64,000 bases of DNA from Rhodococcus sp. 14-2483-1-2 (GTDB lineage: Bacteria; Actinomycetota; Actinomycetes; Mycobacteriales; Mycobacteriaceae), in the NCBI RefSeq assembly GCF_002259405.1, contig NZ_NPFW01000002.1:356192-420191 (forward strand), read 5' to 3'. A model generated the notes under the pieces. The model did not search any database. It was given only the letters and a program-made list of their open reading frames with translations, and had not been told where the DNA came from. Position numbers and translations under genes: made by a program. Positions 34,811 through 43,820 of the stretch are shown here, piece after piece; position 1 is the first letter of the stretch; every line of letters begins with the position of its first letter.

Positions 34811-36072
34811 AGTGATCGCTCGTCCACCGGGCGGCGGGCTTCGAGGCGGTCTGCGATCAGAGCAGCGTGCAGCCTTCGCAGACCGGACGGCTTCATCGGA
34901 TCGAGTCCGGTGAGCTGCTCCACCCTCTTCAAGCGGTAGTCGACGGTGTTGGGATGCACCGTCAGCCAGGTGGCCGTCTTCTTTCGGTTGGAGTCCGAGT
35001 CGACGAACGCTTGCAGAGTCGGCAACAGGTCGACCGAATCGCGCAGCGGATCTATCAGTGTCACAAGATGTCTGCGACCCAGGCCCGGCCTGCTCACCTG
35101 GTACTCGAACACGAGATCCGAAATCCGGTACGTCCCGGGTGCGTACCGGAGGCGACGCACGAGACTCAGCAGTTCGTACAGGTGGGGCGAGGTCGTGGCG
35201 ATGTCGTCGATCGCGGCCGACCCGGTCGTCGCGGTCACCGGCACCTGGCCCGCTTCGGCCAGACGATCGACCAGTTCGCCGATGTCGACACCGGGGACGT
35301 CGGGCAGCAGGACGGTACCGCCGGTGGGACCGATGGACGCGATGGGCGCGCAGGTCGCGTCGAACGTGGCCAGCGCAGTGTGGATTCTTCGTAGCTTTCG
35401 AGCCGCCATCATCGCGGCGTCGATCCGTCGGCCACCTTCGTCGACGTGGGTCGGAAAGTGCAGGGCGACAACGTGATAGTCCTCGGCGAGCAGCGTACCC
35501 ATCCGGTCGGCGATCTTGCGGGCCGTGCCGTCACCGGTGAGCAACGCGTCGAGCAGTTCCACGTCGTGACGGGGACCGTTCTGAGTCAGCGTCCTGAATT
35601 CGGCCAGGTAGGCGTCGGCCACGGCTGCGGTGACGACATCCAACAGCTCCATGATCAGGACGGTTCCGTCGACGAGCCGATCGTCGGCACCCTCGTCGAC
35701 CGCGCGCGGTGCCTGTCGCACAGCCAGTGCGCAGCCCTCGTTGATCGCATGTTGAATACGGCCGAGCGGTACGCCGTCACGCGCCCACCGGGTTGCTGCG
35801 TCGCGAAAGACGTCCATCGCACCGGGTATCGGCAGCCGACCGGACTCGAGGACTCCGATCGCCAGCTCGCAGCAGGTCGTCGTCATGTCGTCGAGCTCAC
35901 CGCGGGCACACTCGCGCGGCGGTGGTGTGTCCTCGGGTTCGCCGAAGTGCTGATCCAGCATGCGTGCGGCCGTCTCTCGCGGCGTCCGCAGACGATCGGA
36001 CGCCCGTCGCCCACTGACGAACTCCTCCTGCGACACCTGCACGCTCCCTGCTGCCGTCACCGAAGACCCCAC
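34807..36072 (-). CDS. PucR family regulator coupled to EAL gene
   Basis: 421 residues from a GTG at 36072; further in-frame GTG codons downstream make the exact start uncertain. The N-terminal half has a RsbRD/helical character (CCELAIGVLESGRLPIPGAMDVFRDAATRWA), the middle is a CdaR-like GGDEF-related region, and the C-terminus is the PucR helix-turn-helix (LQAFVDSDSNRKKTATWLTVHPNTVDYRLKRVEQL, read in parts). It is translationally coupled to the EAL protein, and its target genes are unknown. Confidence 0.85.
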   Translation of the reverse strand: MGSSVTAAGSVQVSQEEFVSGRRASDRLRTPRETAARMLDQHFGEPEDTPPPRECARGELDDMTTTCCELAIGVLESGRLPIPGAMDVFRDAATRWARDGVPLGRIQHAINEGCALAVRQAPRAVDEGADDRLVDGTVLIMELLDVVTAAVADAYLAEFRTLTQNGPRHDVELLDALLTGDGTARKIADRMGTLLAEDYHVVALHFPTHVDEGGRRIDAAMMAARKLRRIHTALATFDATCAPIASIGPTGGTVLLPDVPGVDIGELVDRLAEAGQVPVTATTGSAAIDDIATTSPHLYELLSLVRRLRYAPGTYRISDLVFEYQVSRPGLGRRHLVTLIDPLRDSVDLLPTLQAFVDSDSNRKKTATWLTVHPNTVDYRLKRVEQLTGLDPMKPSGLRRLHAALIADRLEARRPVDERSL

Positions 36073-36412
36073 CCCTCGAACTCGAAACCTGCTTCAGGTT
36101 TGTTTCCCCGCCCCGCCGGCATCGTTCGACGATCGCTCGGCCCCGACCTCGCGTGACTGCATCCGTATCGACCGACGCCGAGCGGGATGCGGACACACGA
36201 ACAGTAGAACAAAAATCAAACCTGCGGATTGTTTCGACGATTATATCCGGCAGTCCATCTTGAATCGGGACATCAGCTCACTTGTGACGTTCTCTCACAT
36301 ATGAGACATCGGTTGCGGGCGGATTCCAAACGCCTGGCAGGAGAGCGCAATCGACCGAAATCCGCGTTTACTGTTCCGCCTTGTCCAACAACCTCGTCGA
36401 AAGTCAGGCTCC
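36073..36412. promoter_or_regulatory. 340-bp intergenic region upstream of lipase
   Basis: No convincing gene is seen in either strand. From about 36190 to 36310 the base composition is markedly more AT-rich than the surroundings, and a dyad TCTCA-CATA-TGAGA lies at 36292-36305. Promoters of the divergent PucR and lipase genes must be here. A frame starting at 36229 runs into the lipase gene out of phase and looks spurious. Confidence 0.5.
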
Positions 36413-37600
36413 ATGACCACTTCTCGGACCACCTTCCGCACGACGCGGAAGGCAACGACGGTGCGCGCTGCAATGATCGCGGCAATGGCGTGCTCACTCA
36501 CCCTCGGTGCCGGTGTTGCAGCACAGGCACAGCCCGCCACCACGCCCGCTCCGCCCGCCACCGTGCAGGGCGACACAGTTGTTCCGCCCGGTCCGACCGA
36601 GGCATCGCCCAAGGCAGCCGACCAGGGCATCGCCCAGCCGAACATCGAATCCGCCGCTCCCGCGACGATCACCTACGACCCCCGGACCGAGACCAAGGGC
36701 TACGGACCGGAACAGAAGAACTTCCTGGCCGGATTCCTCTACAGCCTCGTCAACCCCGACGTCGCGCCTCAGGGTGCGAACGACTGGAACTGCAAGCCGT
36801 CCGCAGCCCACCCGCGCCCGGTCGTGCTACTGCACGGCACGTGGGAGAACGCGTACAACAACTTCGCTCGTATGTCGCCTGCCCTGAAGAAGGAGGGCTA
36901 CTGCATCTTCGCGCTGAACTACGGAGACGGCGACGCCAGCGTCGTCGGCAACCTCCCGTCGCTGCGCGGCACCGCGTCCGTGGCGTCGAGCGCCAAGGAG
37001 ATCGCCACCTACGTCGATGCAGTACGTACTGCCACCGGTTCCGCACAGGTCGACATCGTCGGCCATTCGCAGGGTGGACTCGTCACCCGTCAGTACCTGC
37101 GCTTCGAAGGCGGTGCCAACCCGGCCGACCCGACGAAGAACAAGGTGAACACCGTCGTCAGCGTCGCCGGCTCGAACCACGGAACGACCCTCGTCGGAAT
37201 CGGCACCCTGGGCCGCACGATCAACAACATCGGCCTCAACGTGCTCGGCGTCGTCGGGGCCATCGCCGGACCCGCAGCCTCGGATCAGGTCATCGACTCG
37301 GACTTGGTCAAGGGATTGGCAGTGGGCGGAGACACCGACCCCGGCATCGAGTACACCGTGATCGGCACCAAGTACGACGAGGTCGTCACCCCGTACAAGA
37401 CGACGTTCCTCACCGCAGGCCCCGGCGCCACGGTCAACAACATCACCCTGCAGGACGGCTGCGGAATCGACCTGTCCGACCACCTGTCGATCTCGGTCTC
37501 GCCTCGCGCGATCGGCATCGTGAAGAATGCACTGGATCCGAAGGGCTTCCCCACGAAGTCGATCCCGTGTGCATTCAACTCACCGATCACCGGCGGCTAG
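36413..37600 (+). CDS. Secreted triacylglycerol lipase, alpha/beta hydrolase
   Basis: 395 residues. A signal peptide (basic MTTSRTTFRTTRKATTVRAA, hydrophobic core, cleavage near AQA at 38-40) is followed by a Pro/Thr/Ala-rich linker to about residue 80. The lipase domain has the oxyanion block LLHGTW near 139-144 and the nucleophile elbow GHSQGG with Ser219; NHGT, and a late DHLSI containing a candidate catalytic His, are also seen. The pattern is that of actinobacterial class I.7-like or Lip family lipases that hydrolyse triglycerides outside the cell. It is a single gene with a terminator. Confidence 0.88.
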   Translation: MTTSRTTFRTTRKATTVRAAMIAAMACSLTLGAGVAAQAQPATTPAPPATVQGDTVVPPGPTEASPKAADQGIAQPNIESAAPATITYDPRTETKGYGPEQKNFLAGFLYSLVNPDVAPQGANDWNCKPSAAHPRPVVLLHGTWENAYNNFARMSPALKKEGYCIFALNYGDGDASVVGNLPSLRGTASVASSAKEIATYVDAVRTATGSAQVDIVGHSQGGLVTRQYLRFEGGANPADPTKNKVNTVVSVAGSNHGTTLVGIGTLGRTINNIGLNVLGVVGAIAGPAASDQVIDSDLVKGLAVGGDTDPGIEYTVIGTKYDEVVTPYKTTFLTAGPGATVNNITLQDGCGIDLSDHLSISVSPRAIGIVKNALDPKGFPTKSIPCAFNSPITGG

Positions 37601-37609
37601 TTCACCTCG

Positions 37610-37646
37610 GTGAGGGCGATCGGCCATCGACGCCGGTCGCCCTCAC
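37610..37646. terminator. Hairpin between lipase and convergent LLM gene
   Basis: GTGAGGGCGA (37610-37619) pairs with TCGCCCTCAC (37637-37646), ten pairs, with extra partial pairing inside. It overlaps the last codons of the convergent LLM gene, so it can serve both genes. Confidence 0.7.
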
Positions 37647-38665
37647 TGCTGCGCGGGCACCCATCCGAGCAGGGGCCCGAGCGTGTGTGCCATGTCGGTC
37701 AGGATCTGTACGTAGTCCTCGTGGTCGAAGCTGAACGGCAATGCGAACGCCACCTCGTCCACCTCACGAAACGACCTGTCGGCGTACAACTTCTCGGCGA
37801 TCCTGTCCGAAGTCCCGACGAGGTCGGGCGCGAACAACATCCGAGCCGGACCCTGCGGCTCTAGCGTGCGCGCGAATCGCCCACGCGCGTACTCCTCGTA
37901 CTTGGCCGTTTGCGAAGGACTCGCACTGTCGGTCGGAATCACCACCAAACCCTGCGAGACCCTCGCATCGCCCCCGGCCGGGTGGAACTCCCGAAAGCGC
38001 CGAATGTGCGAGAGCTGGATGTCGTCGAAATCGGTCGACTCCTCTGCGCGCACCACACTGCTGACCAGAAGATTCATCTCGTTCTCACCGGCCCACTGCG
38101 CCGACCGCAGGCTCGCTCCCCCGTACCACATTCGACTGCGCAGACCGGGTGAATACGGCTGCACGCGAGCGGAATACGACTCGATACCCTCCGTCCCCGA
38201 CCACGCCGACGCCGGCTCTCCGGCAACGAACCCGAGCAGCCTCGATACCCGTTCGTACCCGAAATCCTCGCTATCGGCGGTGTCGGGATAGAGCGAATGT
38301 TTGACCCACTCGAACTGCATCGGTTGTCCCACACTGACTCCGGGATTGATCCGCCCACCGGACAACACGTCGACGGTCGCCAGATCTTCGGCGAGCCGCA
38401 GGGGGTTCTCCCAACCCAGCGGTGTCACCGCCGTACCGAGCGCTATCCGGTCGGTACGCTGCGATGCCGCAGCCATGACTGCGATGGGTGAGGAAATTCC
38501 GAACTGCAGGTGACGATGCCGAAGCCACGCGCTGTCGAAGCCCAACTGCTCACCGAGTTCGATGATGTTCAGCGTCGATTCGTGGCCGCGTGCCGGATCG
38601 GACTCGTCGAACAGCCCGATCGTGAGAAATCCGAGCGACCGCAACGGACGAGAAGGCGTAGGCAC
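37643..38665 (-). CDS. LLM class flavin-dependent oxidoreductase
   Basis: 340 residues of the luciferase-like monooxygenase family, starting with a GTG. SLGFLTIGLFD at the N-terminus, GFDSAWLRHRHLQF, TAVTPLGWENPLRLAEDLATVDVLSGGRINPGVSVGQ, and WYGGASLRSAQWAGENEMNLLVSS match the TIM-barrel layout (blocks read in parts). These enzymes use FMN or F420 supplied by a reductase. Substrate is not evident, and no reductase is next to it. Confidence 0.85.
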   Translation of the reverse strand: MPTPSRPLRSLGFLTIGLFDESDPARGHESTLNIIELGEQLGFDSAWLRHRHLQFGISSPIAVMAAASQRTDRIALGTAVTPLGWENPLRLAEDLATVDVLSGGRINPGVSVGQPMQFEWVKHSLYPDTADSEDFGYERVSRLLGFVAGEPASAWSGTEGIESYSARVQPYSPGLRSRMWYGGASLRSAQWAGENEMNLLVSSVVRAEESTDFDDIQLSHIRRFREFHPAGGDARVSQGLVVIPTDSASPSQTAKYEEYARGRFARTLEPQGPARMLFAPDLVGTSDRIAEKLYADRSFREVDEVAFALPFSFDHEDYVQILTDMAHTLGPLLGWVPAQQ

Positions 38666-38699
38666 GTCGAGACTCCATTCGGCCGAATTTCGACCCAGC

Positions 38700-39530
38700 C
38701 TAAACGAATCGGTCGGCCGTGCGGCGAATCCCGGAGCCGTCGAACTCGACGAGGCCGCGAGCGGCGAAGGCGTCGAGCCAGCCGATCATCGGCCACCGAC
38801 CCCATCGATCGAAGAACGTGCGCGCATTGGCGACGATGTCGTCGAGATGTTCCACCGGAGGATCGGAGACCGGATGGAACTGGTGGTAGGCGTGCGCCCC
38901 GCCGACCCACCGCAACCCCATGCCCGACGCCTCCGCGCTGGCTGCGAAATCGGTGTCCTCACCGCCGTAGCCGGTGTAGTCCTCGCAGAAGCCGCCGAGT
39001 TCGGTCCAGGTCGCTGCCCCGACCGCGAAGGACAGCGACCAGAAGAGATCGAAGTTGTCTCCGTGCTCGACGATGTCGACCGGCGGGTTCGGCCGCGCCG
39101 GATGCGGTGCGGTCAGCGACGTCAGAGCCTCGCCCTCGACACCGATGTCCTTCTCTTTCAGGTAGGTCACCGGACCGCAGAGCAGGGATCGTTCGTTGCC
39201 GGGCAGCGTTGCCGCCCGGCGGTATCGCCCGATCATGTCGGGGCCAGGAATGCAGTCGACGTCCAGGAACACCAACAGTTCTCCGCCCCGTTCGAGGGCT
39301 GCGGCCGCGCCCCGATTGCGGGCGCGAGCCAGCGGGAGCGGACTCTGCGCGGGCATGTCGATACACGTCGCCGCCGAACCCGATCGAGCGAGCACGTCGA
39401 CGATCGCGTGGTCGCCCATCGAGACGACGACGTGCTCCACCTGCTCTTCCGTCGATGTGCCCAGACCGCGCACCTGAGCGGCCAGGTGCTCGTGTCGACC
39501 GGACACCACGGTGACGACGACGGTCTTCAC
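38700..39530 (-). CDS. Family 2 glycosyltransferase
   Basis: 276 residues from a GTG at 39530, overlapping the upstream stop (GTGA). The GT-A fold markers are the N-terminal VVVTVVSGRHEHLAAQV, an ARNRGAAAAL segment, the metal-binding DVDC (as DxD), and a later GGFCEDYTGYGGEDTDFAASAE, the acceptor/catalytic ED motif of galactosyltransferase-like GT2 enzymes. No membrane segment. It is the last gene of a four-gene minus-strand glycan cluster. Confidence 0.88.
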   Translation of the reverse strand: MKTVVVTVVSGRHEHLAAQVRGLGTSTEEQVEHVVVSMGDHAIVDVLARSGSAATCIDMPAQSPLPLARARNRGAAAALERGGELLVFLDVDCIPGPDMIGRYRRAATLPGNERSLLCGPVTYLKEKDIGVEGEALTSLTAPHPARPNPPVDIVEHGDNFDLFWSLSFAVGAATWTELGGFCEDYTGYGGEDTDFAASAEASGMGLRWVGGAHAYHQFHPVSDPPVEHLDDIVANARTFFDRWGRWPMIGWLDAFAARGLVEFDGSGIRRTADRFV

Positions 39531-40531
39531 TGTCGCACCGTTCGAGGTGCGGCCAGCTCGATCGCCCTGGCGGCACGGGCGGGCGCTCCCTCGGTACGCA
39601 ACGCGGACCACCCGCGACCACCGATCTCGCGGGCGCGATTCGCGGTGGTGTGCCACCGAGCGACGGAGGGCCACGAGTCGAGAACTTCGGCGAACGGTCC
39701 GCGCGCCAGTGCCGCCGCGGTGGCCGACTGCTCGCCGAAGGGTCGAGCCTGCGGCACCACGATGGCGGGCGCGCCCGAGGCGGCGACGTCGGCAACAGCG
39801 TTCTGGCCGGCGTGCGTGACGACGAGTGCTGCCGAACACAACACCGGCCACACGTCGTCCACCCAGTCGCCGCCTGCGACGCCGAGTGCGCGGAACTCGA
39901 AGCGGGCGTCCACTGCCGACCACGAGTCCACCAGGTCTCGGGTCAGCGCCGTGCCACCGGCGGCACCGAGAACCACCACCGTCGGATCGGCGTGGGCGCC
40001 GACGCGCTCACGTTCGGCGAACCGGCTGATCGAGCCTGCATAGGTGGTCTTCTCGGCGAAGGGGCGCAGCCAGGCCGGGTCGTAGACCTCGCGGGACCAC
40101 GGCGCGACGATGCGGGTCGCTGCCCGATAGGCGAGATTGTGGATCGGATCGTTCCGCTCCCCCGGAATTGCCATCACGATCACGCGAACGCCCATGAGCC
40201 GCAGGAACATCGCGACCTCCACCGATACGTCGACCACCACTGCCCGCGGCCGCTCGCGCGCCACCCATTCCGCGATGATCGCCATCCGCTCGGTCAGACC
40301 GTCCACGCCGTGAGGAGCCCAGTGCAGCACTCCGCCTGCCGAACTATCTTGTGCCACAGCGTCCGTGGAGTCGTCCACATCGAGTGGTAACGAGAGCCAT
40401 TCGGCCGCCGCATGCCCCGGAGGTCGAGTTCTCGAGGACAGCACGGTCACCGGTTCCGACATCGAGCGTGCGATGGCGTCGGAACGGGTGATATGACCGA
40501 CCCCATGGTGATGCGCGTAGTAGCCGATCAT
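39527..40531 (-). CDS. MurG/MGT-like glycosyltransferase (GT-B)
   Basis: 334 residues. The start MIGYYAHHHGVGHITR is a nucleotide-sugar transferase N-terminal loop, and the C-terminal half has VVTHAGQNAVADVAASGAPAIVVPQARPFGEQ (read in parts), the donor-binding signature of MurG and macrolide glycosyltransferases. No membrane segment. Its ATG overlaps the stop of the upstream GT4 gene and its stop overlaps the start of the GT2 gene, so expression is tightly coupled. Donor and acceptor unknown. Confidence 0.85.
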   Translation of the reverse strand: MIGYYAHHHGVGHITRSDAIARSMSEPVTVLSSRTRPPGHAAAEWLSLPLDVDDSTDAVAQDSSAGGVLHWAPHGVDGLTERMAIIAEWVARERPRAVVVDVSVEVAMFLRLMGVRVIVMAIPGERNDPIHNLAYRAATRIVAPWSREVYDPAWLRPFAEKTTYAGSISRFAERERVGAHADPTVVVLGAAGGTALTRDLVDSWSAVDARFEFRALGVAGGDWVDDVWPVLCSAALVVTHAGQNAVADVAASGAPAIVVPQARPFGEQSATAAALARGPFAEVLDSWPSVARWHTTANRAREIGGRGWSALRTEGAPARAARAIELAAPRTVRQ

Positions 40532-41637
40532 GCGATCGCGAGTCGTTCGTCGACGGAGTCGGCGGACGCGGCCAGTGTCGAGTGGTAGAGCGCCTCGTAC
40601 TCGTCCACCATCCGATCCATCGAGCACACCTTCTCCGCCCGCGCCCGGACGTCGGACCTCTTCAGCGCTGCCGCCGCGGGGATCGCTGCGGCGAGGCCGT
40701 GAACGTCGTCGGCCGCCACCAGAACTCCCGACAAGCCATCGACGATCTCCGGTATGCCGCCTCTGGCGAACGCGGCGACCGGAGTGCCACAGGCCAGTGC
40801 TTCGGCCACCACCAGGCCGTACGGTTCGGACCAGACCGGCGAGACCAGCGCGACCTCGGCACCCGCCACCAATGCCGCCAGGGCGGGCTGATCGAGGTGT
40901 CCGACGTACTGGATGTTCTCGTCGAGCATCGGCTCGACGTACTCGTGGAAGTACTCGAGATTGCTCAGCGGGCCGGCGATACGCAGCGAGCGGCCCGCTT
41001 CCTTCGCAGCCGCAATGGCCAGGTGCAGCCCCTTCTCCGGGACCACCCGACCCGACCACACCACGTAGTCACCGCCGGTGCCGAACGGCCAGTCCGCCAA
41101 CGAGATTCCGTTGCGAATGACGACGGTTCCGTCGGTGACATCGGCCCACTGCGAGGCAGCGAACTCGCTGACCGCGGCAAATGTGTTGGCACGGGGAGGG
41201 GCCAACGCAACTGCGGACTCCAGCCACGCGAACGGAGGTGTGTGCAGTGTCGTCACCATCGGTACCGACAGCGTCGCCGACATCGCCAGCGGAAGGTAGT
41301 GCAGGCTGTGGTTGTGCACGATGTCGAAGGACCGAGACAGCGTCCCGGCGAGTTCCAACATGACCGCCAGGTACGCGTGATGCTCGCGGATCGCGGTGGG
41401 AGTGATCGAAACGTCGGCGACGGAGATCGGCGTCAGATCCAGCGTTCGGACCGGCAACAGCGTCGCGTCGAGGTCGACGCTCGATCCGTCTGCAGCGAAC
41501 AGACTCACCTGATGTCCACGCTCGGCGAGCGCGCGCACCAGGTTGTAGACGTGTGCCTCCAGACCGCCTGCGAATGGCTGGGCCACCGGAAAACTCGACG
41601 ACGCCAGCACCGCGATGCGAAGTGGGCTCTCGTTCAA
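40528..41637 (-). CDS. Family 4 glycosyltransferase with TTG start
   Basis: 369 residues. The start is the rare TTG at 41637: AAGGAG lies six bases upstream and the codon overlaps the previous stop as TTGA (41634-41637). FAGGLEAHVYNLVRALAERGHQV is the acceptor-side GT4 motif, VVWSGRVVPEKGLHLAI the phosphate-binding loop, and SEPYGLVVAEALACGTPVAAF carries the E-x7-E catalytic pair. It belongs to the same coupled set as the three other minus-strand transferases. Confidence 0.88.
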   Translation of the reverse strand: MNESPLRIAVLASSSFPVAQPFAGGLEAHVYNLVRALAERGHQVSLFAADGSSVDLDATLLPVRTLDLTPISVADVSITPTAIREHHAYLAVMLELAGTLSRSFDIVHNHSLHYLPLAMSATLSVPMVTTLHTPPFAWLESAVALAPPRANTFAAVSEFAASQWADVTDGTVVIRNGISLADWPFGTGGDYVVWSGRVVPEKGLHLAIAAAKEAGRSLRIAGPLSNLEYFHEYVEPMLDENIQYVGHLDQPALAALVAGAEVALVSPVWSEPYGLVVAEALACGTPVAAFARGGIPEIVDGLSGVLVAADDVHGLAAAIPAAAALKRSDVRARAEKVCSMDRMVDEYEALYHSTLAASADSVDERLAIA

Positions 41638-42713
41638 CGCATCTCCTTTGTCACTGCTGAATAGATCGCTGCATGAGTTGCGGCGATTCGTTGTCGTTGC
41701 TCCGCGCGAACGTCGGAATCGACTGCCGGCGTTCGATCGGCGTGCGATGCCCGCACGGCAGCAACGAGGGTGTCGGGATCGAACGAATCGATTCCCATTC
41801 GGAAACTGTGCACCTGGGCCTGATCTGCATAGAAGCCGCAGTCGGACGCGACAACGGAGGTACCGAGATCGCGGCAGGCCTCGAGCCAGCCCGAGTGTGT
41901 GCCGAATCGGTACGGCAGCACCGAGACGTCGATCGAGGACAGATAGTCCCACAGCGCATCGTCGTCGAAACGTCGGTGCACTCGCACGTCGACATCGGGA
42001 AAACTCGTGTAGTCGAGCAACTTTGCGCCGACCGTCGGGCGGTACCAATGGCTGGAGGACTCGAACACGGCCTCGTCGATGTCCAACCGGACGGTGGCGT
42101 CGGGCAGAGATCGAGCGGCCTCGACCACCGCATCCATCACAGCCAACGGATCCATGTTGGACCGCAGGTTCTTGGCGTGTACGCCGATGACGAACGAGTC
42201 CGACGCCGCGCGCGGTAGAGCCATCCGCTCGAGCGGCACGACGTGCGGATGGTCGACCACCGTTGCCTCGACGCCCCACCGCTCGCGAATCCAGGCAGCG
42301 GCTCCCGCGGTGAGGGTGATGACGGCGGCGGCGGCGCGAACCAGTACGTCCAACTGTCGCAGGTGATCGGCGTTGTCGGCGAAATGGGGATTGTGCAGGT
42401 CGTGGACGGTCAGAACCAATGGCTGACGGTGGGCGCGCAGATGGTCGACCGTACGGGTGAGCTCGTCCGGCGTGAAGGACTCGAACCCGAAATGCACGTG
42501 CAGAACATCGAAGTGCACGTCGGTCTGCTCGGCGAGCCACTGAGCATCGAGCAGTCGTGGGGGCCACCACTGGCCGGGTACGTCGACTCGGGCGGGGGCC
42601 GGATCGGGCAGCACGACCACCGACGTGTCGCCGGACTGCGCGGCGTCGCCGACGACGGGCTGCAGGTGCCGGACATAGGCGTGCGAGGACGGAACCGATG
42701 CGACGCGAATCAT
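41634..42713 (-). CDS. Glycosyltransferase, GT4-like
   Basis: 359 residues from the ATG at 42713 with GAAGGAATTC as ribosome site. HVHFGFESFTPDEL and VLTVHDLHNPHFADNADH resemble the acceptor-side half of GT4 enzymes; the C-terminal half has YRFGTHSGWLEACRDLGTSVVASDCGFY in place of the usual E-x7-E donor region, with E present once. It heads the four-gene coupled unit and diverges from the WcbI-like gene. Confidence 0.8.
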   Translation of the reverse strand: MIRVASVPSSHAYVRHLQPVVGDAAQSGDTSVVVLPDPAPARVDVPGQWWPPRLLDAQWLAEQTDVHFDVLHVHFGFESFTPDELTRTVDHLRAHRQPLVLTVHDLHNPHFADNADHLRQLDVLVRAAAAVITLTAGAAAWIRERWGVEATVVDHPHVVPLERMALPRAASDSFVIGVHAKNLRSNMDPLAVMDAVVEAARSLPDATVRLDIDEAVFESSSHWYRPTVGAKLLDYTSFPDVDVRVHRRFDDDALWDYLSSIDVSVLPYRFGTHSGWLEACRDLGTSVVASDCGFYADQAQVHSFRMGIDSFDPDTLVAAVRASHADRTPAVDSDVRAEQRQRIAATHAAIYSAVTKEMR

Positions 42714-42842
42714 GAATTCCTTCGGGTACGAGCAGGCGGATCGTGCCTGGTCCCGACACGCGATACGTTGCCAGTACCCAGTTGCACCCGGATTCAATCG
42801 GGGTTGGCGAAGCCCGTTCACCGGGTCTACGTTGACGAGAGA
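42714..42842. promoter_or_regulatory. Divergent promoter region of the glycan cluster
   Basis: 129 bp between the two divergent halves of the cluster, likely carrying both promoters. I see no strong dyad or consensus -35/-10 pair. Confidence 0.35.
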
Positions 42843-43820
42843 ATGGTCCAACACGAACGAGCACACGACGTCGGGGCAAGCATGGACGGTCGCACCCGCC
42901 ACTACGGCGACTTCTACGAACTGGCGGACAACCCGGGTCTCCGCGCCCAGGACGACAGACCGCTTCTGCTCGTCTGGGGAAATTGCCAGGCCGAGGCGCT
43001 GCGTATCCTCCTCGCTTCCGATCCGGCCATGCCGCTGCGCACGGTGCGCATCCCTCCTGTGCACGAGCTGGAATCCTCGGACCTGCCCCACGTCGACCGC
43101 CTCGTGCGTCAGGCGTCGGTGCTGCTCACCCAGCCGGTACGAGCCGGCTATCGGTCACTGCCGCTGGGGGTGCCCGACCTCACGGAAGCACTCGCACCCG
43201 ACGCCACCGTCGTCCGGTGGCCGGTGCTCAGATACGCGGGGCTGCACCCCTTCCAAGTCATCGTTCGACACCCGAGCGACCCCGCTGCGGTCCCGAACAT
43301 GGTGCCGTACCACGACTTACGGACGATTCTCGCCGCCCGTCGCGGCCTCGGCGGCGACGAGGACTGGGATCGATCGGTCTCGGACGCCGGTCTGCGACAG
43401 GCAGCCGAGGCGAGCCTCGACGAGTTGCGGCGACGCGAACGCCGGGACACCGATATCGTCGCCTCCGATCTGTTCGGAGGTGCCGGGAGCAACGCCACCC
43501 ACACGATCAACCATGCGACCAATGTGGTGCTCTGTGCCCTTGCCCAACGGATACTCGATCAGTTGAATACCGGCAGCACGGTCCGGGATCCGGGACGCGA
43601 GTTGCTCGGAGGTGTTCGCGCGCCAGTCGAGAGACGAGTGCTGAATGCACTTGGCCTGCAGGGTGATTCGCGGCCGAATTGGTCGGTGGACGGCGCTCCT
43701 CTGTCGCCGGATTCCGTTCACCGCGCTCACCTGCAGTGGTACGCAGATCGTCCCGAATTCGTCGGTGCGGCGCTCGAACGGCACGCGGAGCTGATCCGAA
43801 CACTGGAGCTGGCACCGTGA
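42843..43820 (+). CDS. WcbI-like polysaccharide biosynthesis protein
   Basis: 325 residues from the ATG at 42843; an ATG at 42882 is equally possible. The motif LLVWGNCQAEALRILL is the WcbI/acetyltransferase signature, and PNMVPYHDLRTILAARRGLGG and FGGAGSNATHTINHATNVVL follow. WcbI, from Burkholderia capsule loci, binds coenzyme A and is thought to acetylate the polysaccharide. Its stop overlaps the GTG of the next gene (GTGA, 43817-43820). Confidence 0.8.
   Translation: MVQHERAHDVGASMDGRTRHYGDFYELADNPGLRAQDDRPLLLVWGNCQAEALRILLASDPAMPLRTVRIPPVHELESSDLPHVDRLVRQASVLLTQPVRAGYRSLPLGVPDLTEALAPDATVVRWPVLRYAGLHPFQVIVRHPSDPAAVPNMVPYHDLRTILAARRGLGGDEDWDRSVSDAGLRQAAEASLDELRRRERRDTDIVASDLFGGAGSNATHTINHATNVVLCALAQRILDQLNTGSTVRDPGRELLGGVRAPVERRVLNALGLQGDSRPNWSVDGAPLSPDSVHRAHLQWYADRPEFVGAALERHAELIRTLELAP

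Noticed and set aside
34807..36072. PucR protein as a diguanylate cyclase
   Set aside because: The GGDEF-like region of PucR/CdaR proteins lacks the catalytic GG(D/E)EF motif, and none is seen here.
36229..37734. Frame of 501 codons covering the intergenic region and the lipase gene
   Set aside because: It reads the lipase gene in another frame, is Arg/His-rich and lacks a signal or motif; the lipase frame has a signal peptide and GHSQGG.
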